Assembly: GCA_038143435.1 (NCBI GenBank) | Contig: JAYQLX010000004.1 | Span: forward strand, 124,001-188,000 | Direction of reading: 5' to 3' | Length of the DNA: 64,000 nucleotides | Source: UBA8337 sp038143435 | Lineage (GTDB): Bacteria > Pseudomonadota > Alphaproteobacteria > RS24 | In this document: one piece after another, positions 8,691 through 18,306 of the stretch | Position numbering within the stretch: the first letter of the stretch is position 1 | How the letters are laid out: every line of letters starts with the position of its first letter | Notes under the pieces: model-generated | Told to the model about the DNA's origin: nothing | Seen by the model: only the letters and a program-made list of their open reading frames with translations | The model's database searches: none | Made by a program: the position numbers and the translations under genes

Positions 8691-10166
8691 CTATTCCAGC
8701 CCCAGTTTCTGCATCACCAGCTTGTTGACAGCTTGCGGGTTGGCTTTGCCGCCCGTGGCTTGCATCACCTGACCGACAAACCAACCGGCCATTTTCGGCC
8801 GCTCTTGCGCTTGCGCCACTTTGTCGGGATTGGCGGCAATCACTTCATCCACCGCCGCTTCAATCGCGCCGGTATCGGTGACTTGCTTCAAGCCTTTTTC
8901 TTCGACAATGACGGACGGGTCTTTGCCCTGATCGGGGCCAGTTTCAAACATCAGCTCAAATACTTCTTTGGCGGTGCGGCCCGAAACCGTGTCATCGGCA
9001 ATCAAATCGACCAACTGGCCGACTTGAGCGGCTGAGACGGGACTGTCGGCAATGGCGAGATCGGCTTTGTTGAGACCGGCAAACACCGAACCGATAACCA
9101 TATTGGCGACCGCTTTGGCGTCACGCCCTTCGGCAGCCGCTTCAAAGAAAGCGGCGTTTTCAGCTTCACCGACCAGCACACCGGCATCATAAGGCGTCAG
9201 GCCATAATCATTGATGAAGCGTGCTTTCTTGTCGTCGGGCAATTCCGGCAAGCTTTCGGCAATCTCATCGACAAAATCTTGGCTGAACTCGAGCGGTAGC
9301 AAATCAGGGTCGGGGAAATAGCGATAATCATGCGCTTCTTCTTTAGAGCGCATGGCGCGGGTCTCGCCTGTCTTCGGGTCGAACAGCCGCGTTTGCTGTT
9401 CCACCGTGCCACCATCCTCAATCAAATCAATTTGGCGCCGCGCTTCATATTCAATCGCTTGGCCGATAAAGCGAATGGAATTGACGTTTTTAATCTCGCA
9501 ACGCGTGCCCAATTCATCGCCCGGTTTACGCACCGACACATTGACATCGGCGCGCAAGCTGCCCTGCTCCATATTGCCGTCGCAAGTGCCGAGATAGCGC
9601 AAAATGGCGCGCAGTTTTTTGACATAGGCTTGCGCCTCAGCCGCCGAACGCATATCGGGATGCGAGACGATTTCCATCAGTGCCACGCCCGAGCGGTTCA
9701 AATCAACAAAGCTCATATCAGGATGCTGGTCGTGCAGCGACTTACCGGCATCTTGCTCAAGGTGCAAACGCTCAATGCCGATTTCCTTCACCACGCCATC
9801 ATCAAGGTCAATTTCAATCGCGCCCTCGCCGACAATCGGCTGCTGGAATTGCGAAATCTGATAGCCTTGCGGCAGGTCGGGATAAAAATAGTTTTTGCGG
9901 TCAAACACGGAGTAATTATTAATCTGCGCCTTCAGCCCAAGCCCCGTCCGCACGGCTTGCTCGACACAAAACCAGTTAATCACCGGCAGCATACCGGGCA
10001 TGGCGGCATCAACCAATGACACTTGGCTGTTCGGCTCTGCGCCAAATTCGGTCGCCGCGCCGGAAAATAATTTGGCGGTTGAAGCCACTTGCGCATGCAC
10101 TTCAAGCCCCAGCACGATTTCCCAATCGCCGGTTGCGCCTGCAATGAGATTGTTTGTTTCAGCCAT
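8691..10166 (-). CDS. gatB: Aspartyl/glutamyl-tRNA amidotransferase subunit B
   Basis: The protein has 491 residues, typical for GatB. The kinase-like N-domain shows WEIVLGLEVHAQV, DLPQGYQISQFQQPI and DLNRSGVALMEIVS. The C-terminal YqeY/tail domain (from about 340) ends in KANPQAVNKLVMQKL. It activates the side chain of mischarged Glu-tRNA(Gln) or Asp-tRNA(Asn) for amidation by GatA ammonia in the cytoplasm. Its ATG abuts the gatA stop (TAA-ATG), so stoichiometric coupling of the subunits is expected. Confidence 0.97.
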   Translation of the reverse strand: MAETNNLIAGATGDWEIVLGLEVHAQVASTAKLFSGAATEFGAEPNSQVSLVDAAMPGMLPVINWFCVEQAVRTGLGLKAQINNYSVFDRKNYFYPDLPQGYQISQFQQPIVGEGAIEIDLDDGVVKEIGIERLHLEQDAGKSLHDQHPDMSFVDLNRSGVALMEIVSHPDMRSAAEAQAYVKKLRAILRYLGTCDGNMEQGSLRADVNVSVRKPGDELGTRCEIKNVNSIRFIGQAIEYEARRQIDLIEDGGTVEQQTRLFDPKTGETRAMRSKEEAHDYRYFPDPDLLPLEFSQDFVDEIAESLPELPDDKKARFINDYGLTPYDAGVLVGEAENAAFFEAAAEGRDAKAVANMVIGSVFAGLNKADLAIADSPVSAAQVGQLVDLIADDTVSGRTAKEVFELMFETGPDQGKDPSVIVEEKGLKQVTDTGAIEAAVDEVIAANPDKVAQAQERPKMAGWFVGQVMQATGGKANPQAVNKLVMQKLGLE

Positions 10167-11639
10167 TTAAGCACTCCACCAATCTTGCGGTTGCGCGTCA
10201 AACCCTGCCGCTTCTTCCAGCACACCGGCCGTACGTAGCAATTCTTCTTCGCCAAATGCCTTGCCAATCAACTGCAAGCCAAGCGGCAAGCCGTCCGCAT
10301 CAAGTCCGGCGGGCACGGAAATACCGGGCAGTCCGGCCAGATTGACGGTGACGGTGAACACATCGTTCAAATACATTTCCAACGGGTCTTCAACATTCTT
10401 GCCAATCGGGAACGCTGCTGACGGCGTGGTCGGCGTCAGCAGCACATCGCATTTCTCATATGCTTTGGTGAAATCCTCGGCAATCAGGCGGCGCACTTGC
10501 AGGGCTTTGACGTAATAAGCGTCATAATAACCGGCGGACAGCGCATAAGTGCCAATCATCACGCGGCGCTTCACCTCATCACCGAAACCGGCAGCGCGGG
10601 TTTGCGCATACATATCATCAATATCGACGCCGTCTTGCCGCGCGCCATAGCGCACACCGTCATAGCGCGCCAAATTGGAAGACGCTTCGGCAGGCGCGAT
10701 AATGTAATAAGCAGGCAGCGCATATTTGGTATGCGGCAGCGACACATCGACAATCTCCGCCCCTGCCGCTTTCAGCCAATCAATGCCCTGCTGCCACAAA
10801 TTTTCAATCTCGGCAGGCATATTATCGACGCGATATTCTTGCGGAATACCGACGCGCAGCCCTTTTATGTCGCCGGTCAGCGCCGCCTCATAATCAGGTA
10901 CATCGCGCTCAACGCTGGTCGTGTCGCGCTTGTCGAAAGAGGCCATGCTAGTAAGCATCATGGCCGCGTCGCGCACCGTATGGGTAATCGGCCCTGCTTG
11001 GTCGAGCGATGAGGCAAAAGCAACAATGCCCCAACGCGAGCAGCGGCCATAAGTCGGCTTCAAGCCCACCGTGCCGGTAAAGGCGGCAGGCTGGCGAATG
11101 GAGCCGCCCGTATCTGTGGCGGTGGCGGCGATACCGAGGCGCGCCGCAACGGCGGCGGAAGACCCGCCCGAAGAACCGCCCGGCACAAGTTCTGTGCCAT
11201 TGGCCTTCCACGGATTGACCACCGGCCCAAAGCGCGAGGTTTCGTTTGAGGAGCCCATCGCGAACTCGTCATTGTTCAGCTTGCCGAGCATCACCGCGCC
11301 ATCATTCCAGAGATTTTGCGTCACCGTGCTTTCATAAGGCGGGATGAAGTCGCCCAAAATATTGGAACACGCGGTTGTGCGCACACCTTTGGTGCAGAAC
11401 AAATCTTTCACACCAATCGGCAGACCTTCCAAAGGCCGCGCCTCACCGGCGGCGATTTTCTTGTCGCTTTCAGCCGCCATTTCCATTGCCTTTTCAGGTG
11501 TTTCCAGCACATAAGCATTGAGCGCAGAAGACGCCGAAACGCGAGTCATATGCGCCTCAGTCAATTCAACGGCAGAGAATTCTTTTTTGGCCAGCCCGTC
11601 GCGCGCTTCGGCCAAATTCAGTTCGGTCAAATCGGCCAT
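10167..11639 (-). CDS. gatA: Aspartyl/glutamyl-tRNA amidotransferase subunit A
   Basis: The protein has 490 residues of the amidase-signature family. The glycine/serine-rich signature GGSSGGSSAAVAARLG contains the Ser-cisSer catalytic elements, with Lys in VKDLF upstream. It releases ammonia from glutamine and channels it to GatB. The ATG overlaps the gatC stop as TAATG. The C-terminus (GLPLGLQLIGKAFGEEELLR) is intact and the gene is undamaged. Confidence 0.97.
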   Translation of the reverse strand: MADLTELNLAEARDGLAKKEFSAVELTEAHMTRVSASSALNAYVLETPEKAMEMAAESDKKIAAGEARPLEGLPIGVKDLFCTKGVRTTACSNILGDFIPPYESTVTQNLWNDGAVMLGKLNNDEFAMGSSNETSRFGPVVNPWKANGTELVPGGSSGGSSAAVAARLGIAATATDTGGSIRQPAAFTGTVGLKPTYGRCSRWGIVAFASSLDQAGPITHTVRDAAMMLTSMASFDKRDTTSVERDVPDYEAALTGDIKGLRVGIPQEYRVDNMPAEIENLWQQGIDWLKAAGAEIVDVSLPHTKYALPAYYIIAPAEASSNLARYDGVRYGARQDGVDIDDMYAQTRAAGFGDEVKRRVMIGTYALSAGYYDAYYVKALQVRRLIAEDFTKAYEKCDVLLTPTTPSAAFPIGKNVEDPLEMYLNDVFTVTVNLAGLPGISVPAGLDADGLPLGLQLIGKAFGEEELLRTAGVLEEAAGFDAQPQDWWSA

Positions 11640-11926
11640 TATTCGACCACCTTCGGCACAGCGAAATATTCATCGTCTTTTTCAGGCGCATTGGCCAGCA
11701 CGTCTTCGGCATAACCGCCATCAGTCACGACATCATCGCGGCCACGGATTTTATCTTCCGCCGCACTGGTTAAGGGTTTCACCCCTTGCGTATCAAGCTC
11801 AGAAAGCTGATCGACAAAACCGAGAATGGCACTCAGCTCTTTGGCAAGCCCCGGCACGTCATCATCTGTCAGCCCGATACGAGCAAGATTGGCGATGCGA
11901 CGCACCATATTTTCATCAACTGACAT
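11639..11926 (-). CDS. gatC: Aspartyl/glutamyl-tRNA amidotransferase subunit C
   Basis: The protein has 95 residues, normal for GatC, which wraps around GatA and stabilises the GatA-GatB complex. The N-terminus (VRRIANLARIGL) and the conserved LGFVDQLSELDT helix are present. It is the first gene of gatCAB and is divergent from ruvX across 93 bp that must hold both promoters; I could not pick convincing boxes there. Confidence 0.95.
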   Translation of the reverse strand: MSVDENMVRRIANLARIGLTDDDVPGLAKELSAILGFVDQLSELDTQGVKPLTSAAEDKIRGRDDVVTDGGYAEDVLANAPEKDDEYFAVPKVVE

Positions 11927-12019
11927 TTAATCGCCCTTATTGGAATTTGGCCGGAAACTAGCAAAGGCCGTGCCGCCGCGCAATATGACTTTCGCCAAAA
12001 CCCGTGCTATTCAATCAAT

Positions 12020-12496
12020 ATGCAAATGGTTGAAACCCCAAGCGAATTGATAAGCTCATTGGAAAGCGCGCAACGCCTGATGGGGCTGGATTTGGGCAGC
12101 AAGACCATCGGCCTCGCATTGGGCGATAGCAACCATAAAATCGCCACCCCTTTTAACACGATACGGCGCAAGAAATTCGGCCTTGATGCCGCCGCTTTGG
12201 CCGACATTATTGCAGCCGAACATGTCGGCGGGCTGGTTTTGGGCTTGCCGCTTAATATGGATGGCAGCGAAGGCCCGCGCGTGCAAGCGACGCGCGCTTT
12301 TTTGCGCAATCTCGAAAATCTGCCCGATTTCCCTAACCTGCCCGTTTTGTTATGGGATGAGCGGCTGTCCACGTCGGCAGTAGAGCGTACCTTGCTGGAG
12401 GCCGATACCAGCCGTGCCAAACGGACCGAAGTTATCGATAAAATGGCCGCTGCCTTTATTCTGCAAGGCGCGATAGACGCGCATTACGGCGTCTAG
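12020..12496 (+). CDS. ruvX: Putative pre-16S rRNA nuclease / Holliday junction resolvase-like protein, YqgF family
   Basis: The protein has 158 residues with the RNase H-like fold. The first acidic motif is in GLDLGSKTIGLALGD, the central strand is GLVLGLPLNMDGSEG, and the last is LWDERLSTSAVERTL. Members process the 5' end of 16S rRNA; older annotations call them RuvX resolvases. No clear ribosome site precedes ATG 12020; ATG 12026 two codons in is an alternative. It heads a plus-strand run of housekeeping genes, an arrangement common in Alphaproteobacteria. Confidence 0.93.
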   Translation: MQMVETPSELISSLESAQRLMGLDLGSKTIGLALGDSNHKIATPFNTIRRKKFGLDAAALADIIAAEHVGGLVLGLPLNMDGSEGPRVQATRAFLRNLENLPDFPNLPVLLWDERLSTSAVERTLLEADTSRAKRTEVIDKMAAAFILQGAIDAHYGV

Positions 12497-12666
12497 GGTT
12501 TAGCTGCCCTCACTATTCTGCAAGAAAAAATAGGTTTGCCAAATTGCAAAAAATATTCGTTCTCGATGCCTGTGGCGACGAAGCGTTGGCCGTGCGGATT
12601 GTCGTGAATGTTCCATTATTGATATTGAGGCGAACGGAAAAATTAATCTCAACTGGCGGTTTTGAC

Positions 12667-12695
12667 TTGCCCCGACTCGCGCCCCTCTGTATATA
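12667..12695 (+). promoter_or_regulatory. Candidate promoter of pyrB
   Basis: TTGCCC (12667-12672) and TATATA (12690-12695) are 17 nt apart. Transcription would start near 12702, only about 5 nt before ATG 12707, which has no Shine-Dalgarno. A leaderless or near-leaderless pyrB message is therefore possible. The gap 12497-12706 shows nothing else. Confidence 0.4.
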
Positions 12696-12706
12696 CTCGG
12701 ATTTTA

Positions 12707-13674
12707 ATGACAGCGACGGAAATCAAGGGTGCTTTCGCCCACCGCGACCTTTTGGGGATCGACGGGCTGTCTGTTTCCGAAATCACCTATCTGCTTGACC
12801 TGTCCGACAGCTATGTCGAACAAAATCGGCAAATTGACAAAAAGACTTCCGTGCTGCGCGGACGCACACAAATCAATCTGTTCTTTGAAAGCTCAACACG
12901 CACGCAAAGCTCTTTTGAGCTGGCCGGTAAACGTCTTGGTGCTGACGTGATGAATATGGCAGTCAAAACCTCGGCCGTGAATAAGGGCGAGACGCTAATT
13001 GATACCGCCGTAACGCTGAACGCCATGAACCCTGACCTTTTGGTGGTGCGGCATGGCGATAGCGGCGCGGTGGAATTGCTGGCGCAAAAACCTCCTGCGC
13101 GGTTTTAAACGCGGGTGATGGGGCGCATGAGCACCCGACGCAAGCATTGCTCGACGCGCTGACCATTCGCCGCCGCCTCGGCAAGCTGCAAGGGCTGCGC
13201 GTCGCTATTTGCGGCGATATTGCACATAGCCGCGTGGCGCGCTCTAATCTACTGCTGCTTAACGCTATGGGGGCGCAAGTGCATCTCATCGGCCCGCAAA
13301 CCCTGCTGCCGGTCGGCGCTGAACAACTTGGCGCGCATGTGTTTACCGATATGAAAGCCGGACTAGAAGGCTGCGACATTGTGATGATGCTGCGCATCCA
13401 AAATGAACGCATGGAAGGCGCCCTTATTCCTTCCGTGCGCGAATATTATCGTCTTTACGGCCTCGACCGCGAAAAGCTGGGCTATGCCAAACCGGACGCG
13501 CTGGTCATGCATCCCGGCCCGATGAATCGCGGTGTCGAGATTGACAGTGCCGTGGCCGATGACCCTGAGCGCAGCCTCATTCGCGACCAAGTGGAAATGG
13601 GCGTCGCCGTGCGCATGGCAGTGCTGGAAGCACTAGCCGCCAATCTGCCCAATGGGACGGGAGGCGCGCAATGA
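12707..13674 (+). CDS. pyrB: Aspartate carbamoyltransferase catalytic subunit, frame broken
   Basis: It makes carbamoyl-aspartate from carbamoyl phosphate and aspartate, the committed pyrimidine step. The corrected length of 322 residues is normal. The carbamoyl-phosphate motif FFESSTRTQSSFE lies in the first frame; the HPTQALLD motif, the aspartate-domain LRIQNERM and MHPGPMNRG lie in the second. The break is a 1-nt loss in the A run at 13085-13089: with one more A the frame reads AQKTSCAVLNAGDG straight through. The 3' end overlaps the pyrC homologue by 4 nt (ATGA). The gene is needed for uridine synthesis, so a sequence error is the likely cause. Confidence 0.93.
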
Positions 13675-14945
13675 ATAAGGCCTTTTCCAATGCCCGTCTG
13701 ATTGACCCGGCCAGTGGCTTGGACGAGCTCGGCACGCTGGTTGTCGAAAAAGGCAAAATCAGCGCCATCGGTAAAAACGCCAAAGTGCCCGATAAAATGA
13801 AAAGCCATGACTGCAATGGCATGGCCATATTGCCCGGTCTGGTCGATATGCAGGTGTTTACCGGTGAGCCGGGCGAAGAATATCGCGAAACCCTGGCCAC
13901 TGCCTCGCAGGCGGCGGCGGCGGGTGGCGTGACGACCATGATAACCATGCCGAATACCAATCCGGTGATTGATGACGCGGCACTTGTTGACTTTATCTCA
14001 CGGCGCGCCCGCGACACGGCGATTGTCCGTGTACACCCAATGGCGGCTTTGACCAAAGGTTGCGCAGGCAAAAGCATGACCGAAATCGGTTTGCTCAGCG
14101 AAGCGGGTGCCGTTGCCTTTACCGATGGCGACCGTGCCGTCATGAACGCGCTGACCATGCGCCGCGCGCTTTCCTATGCCGGCACGTTTGACGCGCTGAT
14201 TGTACAGCACGCGATGGACCAAGATTTGCAAAGCGCCGGTGTCATGCATGAAAGCGAAATGGCGACGCGGCTGGGGTTGGCGGGAATTCCCGTCGCTGCC
14301 GAAACGGCAATGATTGATCGCGATTTGCGCCTCGTTGAATTGACCGACGCGCGCTATCACATTGCGCAAATTTCTGCTGCCGACAGTGTTGAGACGGTGC
14401 GCGCCGCCAAAAAGCGCGGCCTGCCGGTTTCATGTGGCGTATCGGCCACCCATTTGATGCTCAATCAAAATGATGTCGAAAACTACCGAACCTTCGCCAA
14501 ATTATCGCCGCCCTTGCGGCGCGAAGAAGACCGCCTCGCGCTTATTGCGGGTGTCGCAGACGGCACGATTGATGTCGTGGTGTCCGGCCATAATCCGCAA
14601 AATGAGGAAGCCAAGCGCCAGCCTTTCGCGCAAGCCGCCTATGGCACGGTCGGCGTCGAAACCCTTCTGGCCGGTGTGCTGAGCCTCTACCATGCAGACG
14701 GCGTTTCGCTTGACCGCTTGCTGGATTGCGTGACGGCGCGCCCAGCCGCGCTATTAGGTCTGGCCGGTGGCACGCTGAGCGTCGGCGCGGCGGCTGATTT
14801 CGCCATTACCGATATTGACGCGCCGTGGGTTGTTGATGCCGACACCTTGCGCTCCAAGTCGCAAAATGCTGCTATCGACAAAAGAAAAGTTCAGGGGCAA
14901 GTCTTGGCCTGTTATGTCGGCGGCAAAGCCGTTTTTGAACTTTAA
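13671..14945 (+). CDS. Dihydroorotase homologue lacking the metal site (PyrC'/PyrX type)
   Basis: The protein has 424 residues of the amidohydrolase fold. In active dihydroorotases the first barrel strand ends in a DxHxH-type metal motif; here it reads LVDMQVFTGEPG (Asp59 to Phe63), with no His. The later DHAPH motif is replaced by GHNPQN, and the expected metal His near 230 sits in HIAQIS without a partner. The gene is therefore probably a non-catalytic partner of PyrB, as described for pseudomonad pyrBC' complexes, and a separate active pyrC should exist elsewhere. It overlaps pyrB by 4 nt, fitting a complex-forming pair. Automatic annotation will likely say dihydroorotase. Confidence 0.85.
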   Translation: MNKAFSNARLIDPASGLDELGTLVVEKGKISAIGKNAKVPDKMKSHDCNGMAILPGLVDMQVFTGEPGEEYRETLATASQAAAAGGVTTMITMPNTNPVIDDAALVDFISRRARDTAIVRVHPMAALTKGCAGKSMTEIGLLSEAGAVAFTDGDRAVMNALTMRRALSYAGTFDALIVQHAMDQDLQSAGVMHESEMATRLGLAGIPVAAETAMIDRDLRLVELTDARYHIAQISAADSVETVRAAKKRGLPVSCGVSATHLMLNQNDVENYRTFAKLSPPLRREEDRLALIAGVADGTIDVVVSGHNPQNEEAKRQPFAQAAYGTVGVETLLAGVLSLYHADGVSLDRLLDCVTARPAALLGLAGGTLSVGAAADFAITDIDAPWVVDADTLRSKSQNAAIDKRKVQGQVLACYVGGKAVFEL

Positions 14946-14965
14946 GCCATATTCAGGGGGATATT

Positions 14966-15556
14966 ATGGGTGAACCGATTATTATTATTTTGGGCGCTGC
15001 TTTGGGCTATTTGCTGGGCTCCATTCCTTTCGGCCTGGTGTTCACCCGCATTGGCGGCAAAGGCGATATTCGTGACATCGGCTCGGGGAATATCGGCGCG
15101 ACCAATGTGTTGCGGTCGGGCAGCAAAGTTTTGGCTCTAGCAACGCTAATTGCCGATGCGGTGAAAGGCGGTCTCGCGGTTGCGTTGATATGGCGCTTGG
15201 GCAGCGATACCGCCGCTTACGTGGCCGGACTAGCTGCTTTTATCGGGCATCTATTTCCCGTCTGGCTTGATTTCAAAGGCGGTAAAGGCGTGGCCGTTTT
15301 CATCGGCGCCATTCTCATCATGTCGCCTTTAACCGGCCTGATGTTCCTTGCCGTATGGGTGCTTGTCGCGCTGGTTTTCCGCACGTCGTCACTTTCTGCC
15401 ATTATCGCTTTGATATTGACTGTGCCGTTTCTTGTCTTACTCGGGGAGAGCGATACCGCAATATTCGTGGCGTTAATGGTGGCGCTATCCTTATGGGCGC
15501 ATCGGGAAAACATTGCGCGGCTGCGCGCCGGAACGGAACCGAAAATCGGCAGGTAG
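14966..15556 (+). CDS. plsY: Acyl-phosphate glycerol-3-phosphate acyltransferase
   Basis: The protein has 196 residues. It is an integral inner-membrane enzyme that acylates glycerol-3-phosphate from acyl-phosphate, the first step of phospholipid synthesis. Seen motifs are LLGSIPFGLVFTR, the phosphate-loop-like DIGSGNIGATNVLRSGSK, and FKGGKGVAVFIGA, the three conserved PlsY loops. About five hydrophobic segments are present. A CAGGGGGA site precedes the ATG. In many Alphaproteobacteria dprA follows; here topA follows after 200 bp. Confidence 0.95.
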   Translation: MGEPIIIILGAALGYLLGSIPFGLVFTRIGGKGDIRDIGSGNIGATNVLRSGSKVLALATLIADAVKGGLAVALIWRLGSDTAAYVAGLAAFIGHLFPVWLDFKGGKGVAVFIGAILIMSPLTGLMFLAVWVLVALVFRTSSLSAIIALILTVPFLVLLGESDTAIFVALMVALSLWAHRENIARLRAGTEPKIGR

Positions 15557-15696
15557 ATACACTGCCTAACGAAAAAACAAATAAAGTGGTTGGGTATAAA
15601 AGAGGGTTGCAACCGTAAAAGAAAATGAGCTTGCCGTTGGACCAAGAATCGGGCGGCAAAATCAGCTTGATTTCAATTACTAAAAAATGCGGCGAT

Positions 15697-15725
15697 TTGA
15701 CATCGCGCGCCATTTCGACCATATG
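15697..15725 (+). promoter_or_regulatory. Sigma-70 promoter of topA
   Basis: A perfect TTGACA at 15697-15702 is followed after 17 nt by CATATG (15720-15725); TATGAT at 19 nt is the alternative -10. Transcription would start near 15733, giving a 24-nt leader with GAGG before ATG 15757. The rest of the 200-bp gap from plsY shows no gene. Confidence 0.65.
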
Positions 15726-15756
15726 ATGCGCCCGAAACATAATTTGAGGCATTTTT

Positions 15757-18306
15757 ATGCAGGTCGTTATTGTTGAATCGCCCGCCAAGGCGAAAACCAT
15801 CAATAAATATCTCGGCTCGGACTTTACGGTTCTGGCGAGCTTCGGCCATGTGCGCGATTTGCCGGAGAAAAACGGCTCGGTTGACCCCGATAATGATTTC
15901 GCCATGTCTTGGGAAGAACATGGCGATGCGCGCAAGCGTCTGAGCGAGATTGCCAAAGCAGTTAAAGACGCTGACTCGCTGGTGCTAGCCACTGACCCCG
16001 ACCGCGAAGGCGAAGCGATTAGCTGGCATGTGCTGGAAGTATTGCGCAAAAAGAAAGTGCTTGGCGATAAACCCGTCAGCCGCGTCGTGTTTAACGCCAT
16101 CACCAAAAATGCCGTGCTCGAGGCAATGACGAAACCGCGCGAAATTGATGAAAAGCTGGTCGATGCCTATTTGGCACGCCGCGCGCTCGATTATCTGGTC
16201 GGTTTTAACCTATCGCCTGTTTTGTGGCGCAAATTGCCGGGCTCGCGTTCAGCCGGTCGCGTGCAATCGGTGGCGCTGCGCTTGATTTGCCAACGCGAAT
16301 TAGAAATTGAAGCGTTTAACCCTCGCGAATATTGGTCGGTCGAAACGGAATTCAAATCAGCCAATGGCGACATGCTGCCGACACGGCTGGTGCGCCACAA
16401 AGGCGAGAAACTTGAAAAATTCACCCTTGCCAATGAGGATATGGCGCGCGAAGCGGAAACCGCCATTGCCAGCACGGAATTTTCAATCGACAAGATTGAG
16501 AGCAAGCCGGGACAAAGAAAACCTGCCGCGCCGTTCACCACCTCAACCCTGCAACAAGAAGCCAGCCGCAAGCTTGGCTTTAACGCCAAGCGCACCATGC
16601 AAGTGGCGCAATTGCTTTATCAAGGTGTCACCATTGACGGCGAGGAAACCGGCCTTATCACCTATATGCGGACCGACGGTACGCAAGTTGCGCCGGAAGC
16701 CGTAACAGAGACACGCGAGGTCATTGTTGAAGATTTCGGTAATGAATATTTGCCTGACACGCCGCGCGTCTATGAAACCAAAGCGGCCAATGCGCAAGAG
16801 GCGCATGAGGCCATTCGCCCGACATCGCTGGCCCGTCGCCCCGACCAAATGGGCCGCTTTCTCGATGGCGACCAAGCTAAGCTTTATGAACTGATTTGGA
16901 AACGCACCATGGCATCGCAAATGGAAAATGCCCGTGTGCAGCGCACCACGATTTCCATTAGCGGCGCCGATGGCCTTACCGGTTTGCGCGCCTCCGGCAC
17001 GGTCGTCACCTTCGCAGGCTTTTTAAAGCTTTATGAAGAAGGGAAAGACGATGAGGCCGATGAAAAAGACGGCCCGCGCCTACCGCAAGTCAAAGAAGGC
17101 GAAAAACTCTCCGTGTTTAAAATTTCGCCGGAACAGCATTTCACCGAGCCGCCGCCGCGCTATAGCGAAGCGACTTTGGTCAAACGCATGGAAGAATTGG
17201 GCATTGGTCGCCCGTCAACCTATGCCTCTGTTTTGAGCGTGCTGCGCGAGCGCGATTATGTGGTGATGGACCGCAATCGCTTTATTCCGCAAGATAAAGG
17301 CCGTCTGGTGACCGCGTTTCTAGAAAATTTCTTCGACCGCTATGTAGAATATGATTTCACCGCCGGTTTGGAAGCCGATCTTGACAAAGTGTCCGACGGC
17401 TCACTGAGCTATAAAGAAGTCCTAGCCCGCTTCTGGGAAGACTTCCACAAAACCGTCGATACGACGTTGGAAATCCGCAACACGCAAATTCTCGACACGA
17501 TGAATGAGGTGATGGGGCCGCATATCTTTAAAGATACCGGCAATGGCAATCCGCGCGTCTGCCCGAAATGCAATGATGGTGAATTGAGCTTGAAGACGGG
17601 CCGCTTCGGTGCATTTGTCGGCTGCACGCGCTATCCTGATTGCCGCTTCACCCGCCCCTTTGCCGGTGAACAAGCCGAGCAAGGCGATATTGAGCGCATT
17701 TTGGGGCAAGACCCTGAGAGCGGCCTCGATGTGCATATCAAAAACGGCCGCTTCGGCGCTTATATTCAACTCGGTGATACGGGCGAGACGGAGGAAAAGC
17801 CGAAACGCGCCGGTATTCCCAAAGGTAAAACACCGGCCGAGATGGAATTGGATTATGCGCTGAAGCTTTTGTCTTTGCCGCGTAATGTCGGCGCGCACCC
17901 TGAAACGGGTGAAGATATTATGGCCGATATCGGTCGCTACGGCCCCTATATTAAAGCCGGCAAACAATCGGCCAGTTTGGAAACACCCGATGAAGTGTTT
18001 GAAATCGGCGTCAATCGCGCCGTTACCGTCTTGGCCGAGCGCAAAGCCAAAGGCCCGGCGCAACGCCGTGGCGGCAGCGTGATTAAGGATTTGGGCGAGC
18101 ACCCTGACGATAAAAAGCCGGTGCGCGTGATGGATGGGCGCTTCGGCCCTTATGTGAAATATGAAAAGGTCAATGCGACCATTCCGAAGGACGAAAACCC
18201 CGAAGAGATTACGCTGGAACGCGGGCTGGAATTAATCGCCGCGCGCATTGCCAAAGGCCCCGCCAAGAAACGAAAAAAAGCCGCGCCGAAGAAAAAGAGC
18301 GCCTAA
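15757..18306 (+). CDS. topA: DNA topoisomerase I
   Basis: The protein has 849 residues. This type IA enzyme relaxes negative supercoils. The Toprim domain opens with VIVESPAKAKTI and includes ATDPDREGEAISWH. The catalytic Tyr is Tyr303 in TYMRTDGT. A single four-Cys zinc finger (CPKC...CTRYPDC) lies near residues 588-627, followed by zinc-less topoisomerase C-terminal repeats (LKTGRFG, IKNGRFGAYIQLG, IGRYGPYIKAGKQ, MDGRFGPYVKYE) and a Lys-rich tail (KKRKKAAPKKKSA). The stop overlaps the rnr start as TAATG. Confidence 0.97.
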   Translation: MQVVIVESPAKAKTINKYLGSDFTVLASFGHVRDLPEKNGSVDPDNDFAMSWEEHGDARKRLSEIAKAVKDADSLVLATDPDREGEAISWHVLEVLRKKKVLGDKPVSRVVFNAITKNAVLEAMTKPREIDEKLVDAYLARRALDYLVGFNLSPVLWRKLPGSRSAGRVQSVALRLICQRELEIEAFNPREYWSVETEFKSANGDMLPTRLVRHKGEKLEKFTLANEDMAREAETAIASTEFSIDKIESKPGQRKPAAPFTTSTLQQEASRKLGFNAKRTMQVAQLLYQGVTIDGEETGLITYMRTDGTQVAPEAVTETREVIVEDFGNEYLPDTPRVYETKAANAQEAHEAIRPTSLARRPDQMGRFLDGDQAKLYELIWKRTMASQMENARVQRTTISISGADGLTGLRASGTVVTFAGFLKLYEEGKDDEADEKDGPRLPQVKEGEKLSVFKISPEQHFTEPPPRYSEATLVKRMEELGIGRPSTYASVLSVLRERDYVVMDRNRFIPQDKGRLVTAFLENFFDRYVEYDFTAGLEADLDKVSDGSLSYKEVLARFWEDFHKTVDTTLEIRNTQILDTMNEVMGPHIFKDTGNGNPRVCPKCNDGELSLKTGRFGAFVGCTRYPDCRFTRPFAGEQAEQGDIERILGQDPESGLDVHIKNGRFGAYIQLGDTGETEEKPKRAGIPKGKTPAEMELDYALKLLSLPRNVGAHPETGEDIMADIGRYGPYIKAGKQSASLETPDEVFEIGVNRAVTVLAERKAKGPAQRRGGSVIKDLGEHPDDKKPVRVMDGRFGPYVKYEKVNATIPKDENPEEITLERGLELIAARIAKGPAKKRKKAAPKKKSA

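Noticed and set aside
12544..12798. 84-codon open frame in the ruvX-pyrB gap
   Set aside because: It runs through the pyrB promoter region into pyrB, has no ribosome site and no recognisable protein pattern.
15611..15620. GGTTGCAACC palindrome as a plsY terminator
   Set aside because: It is too short, with no loop or T run; it appears to be chance.
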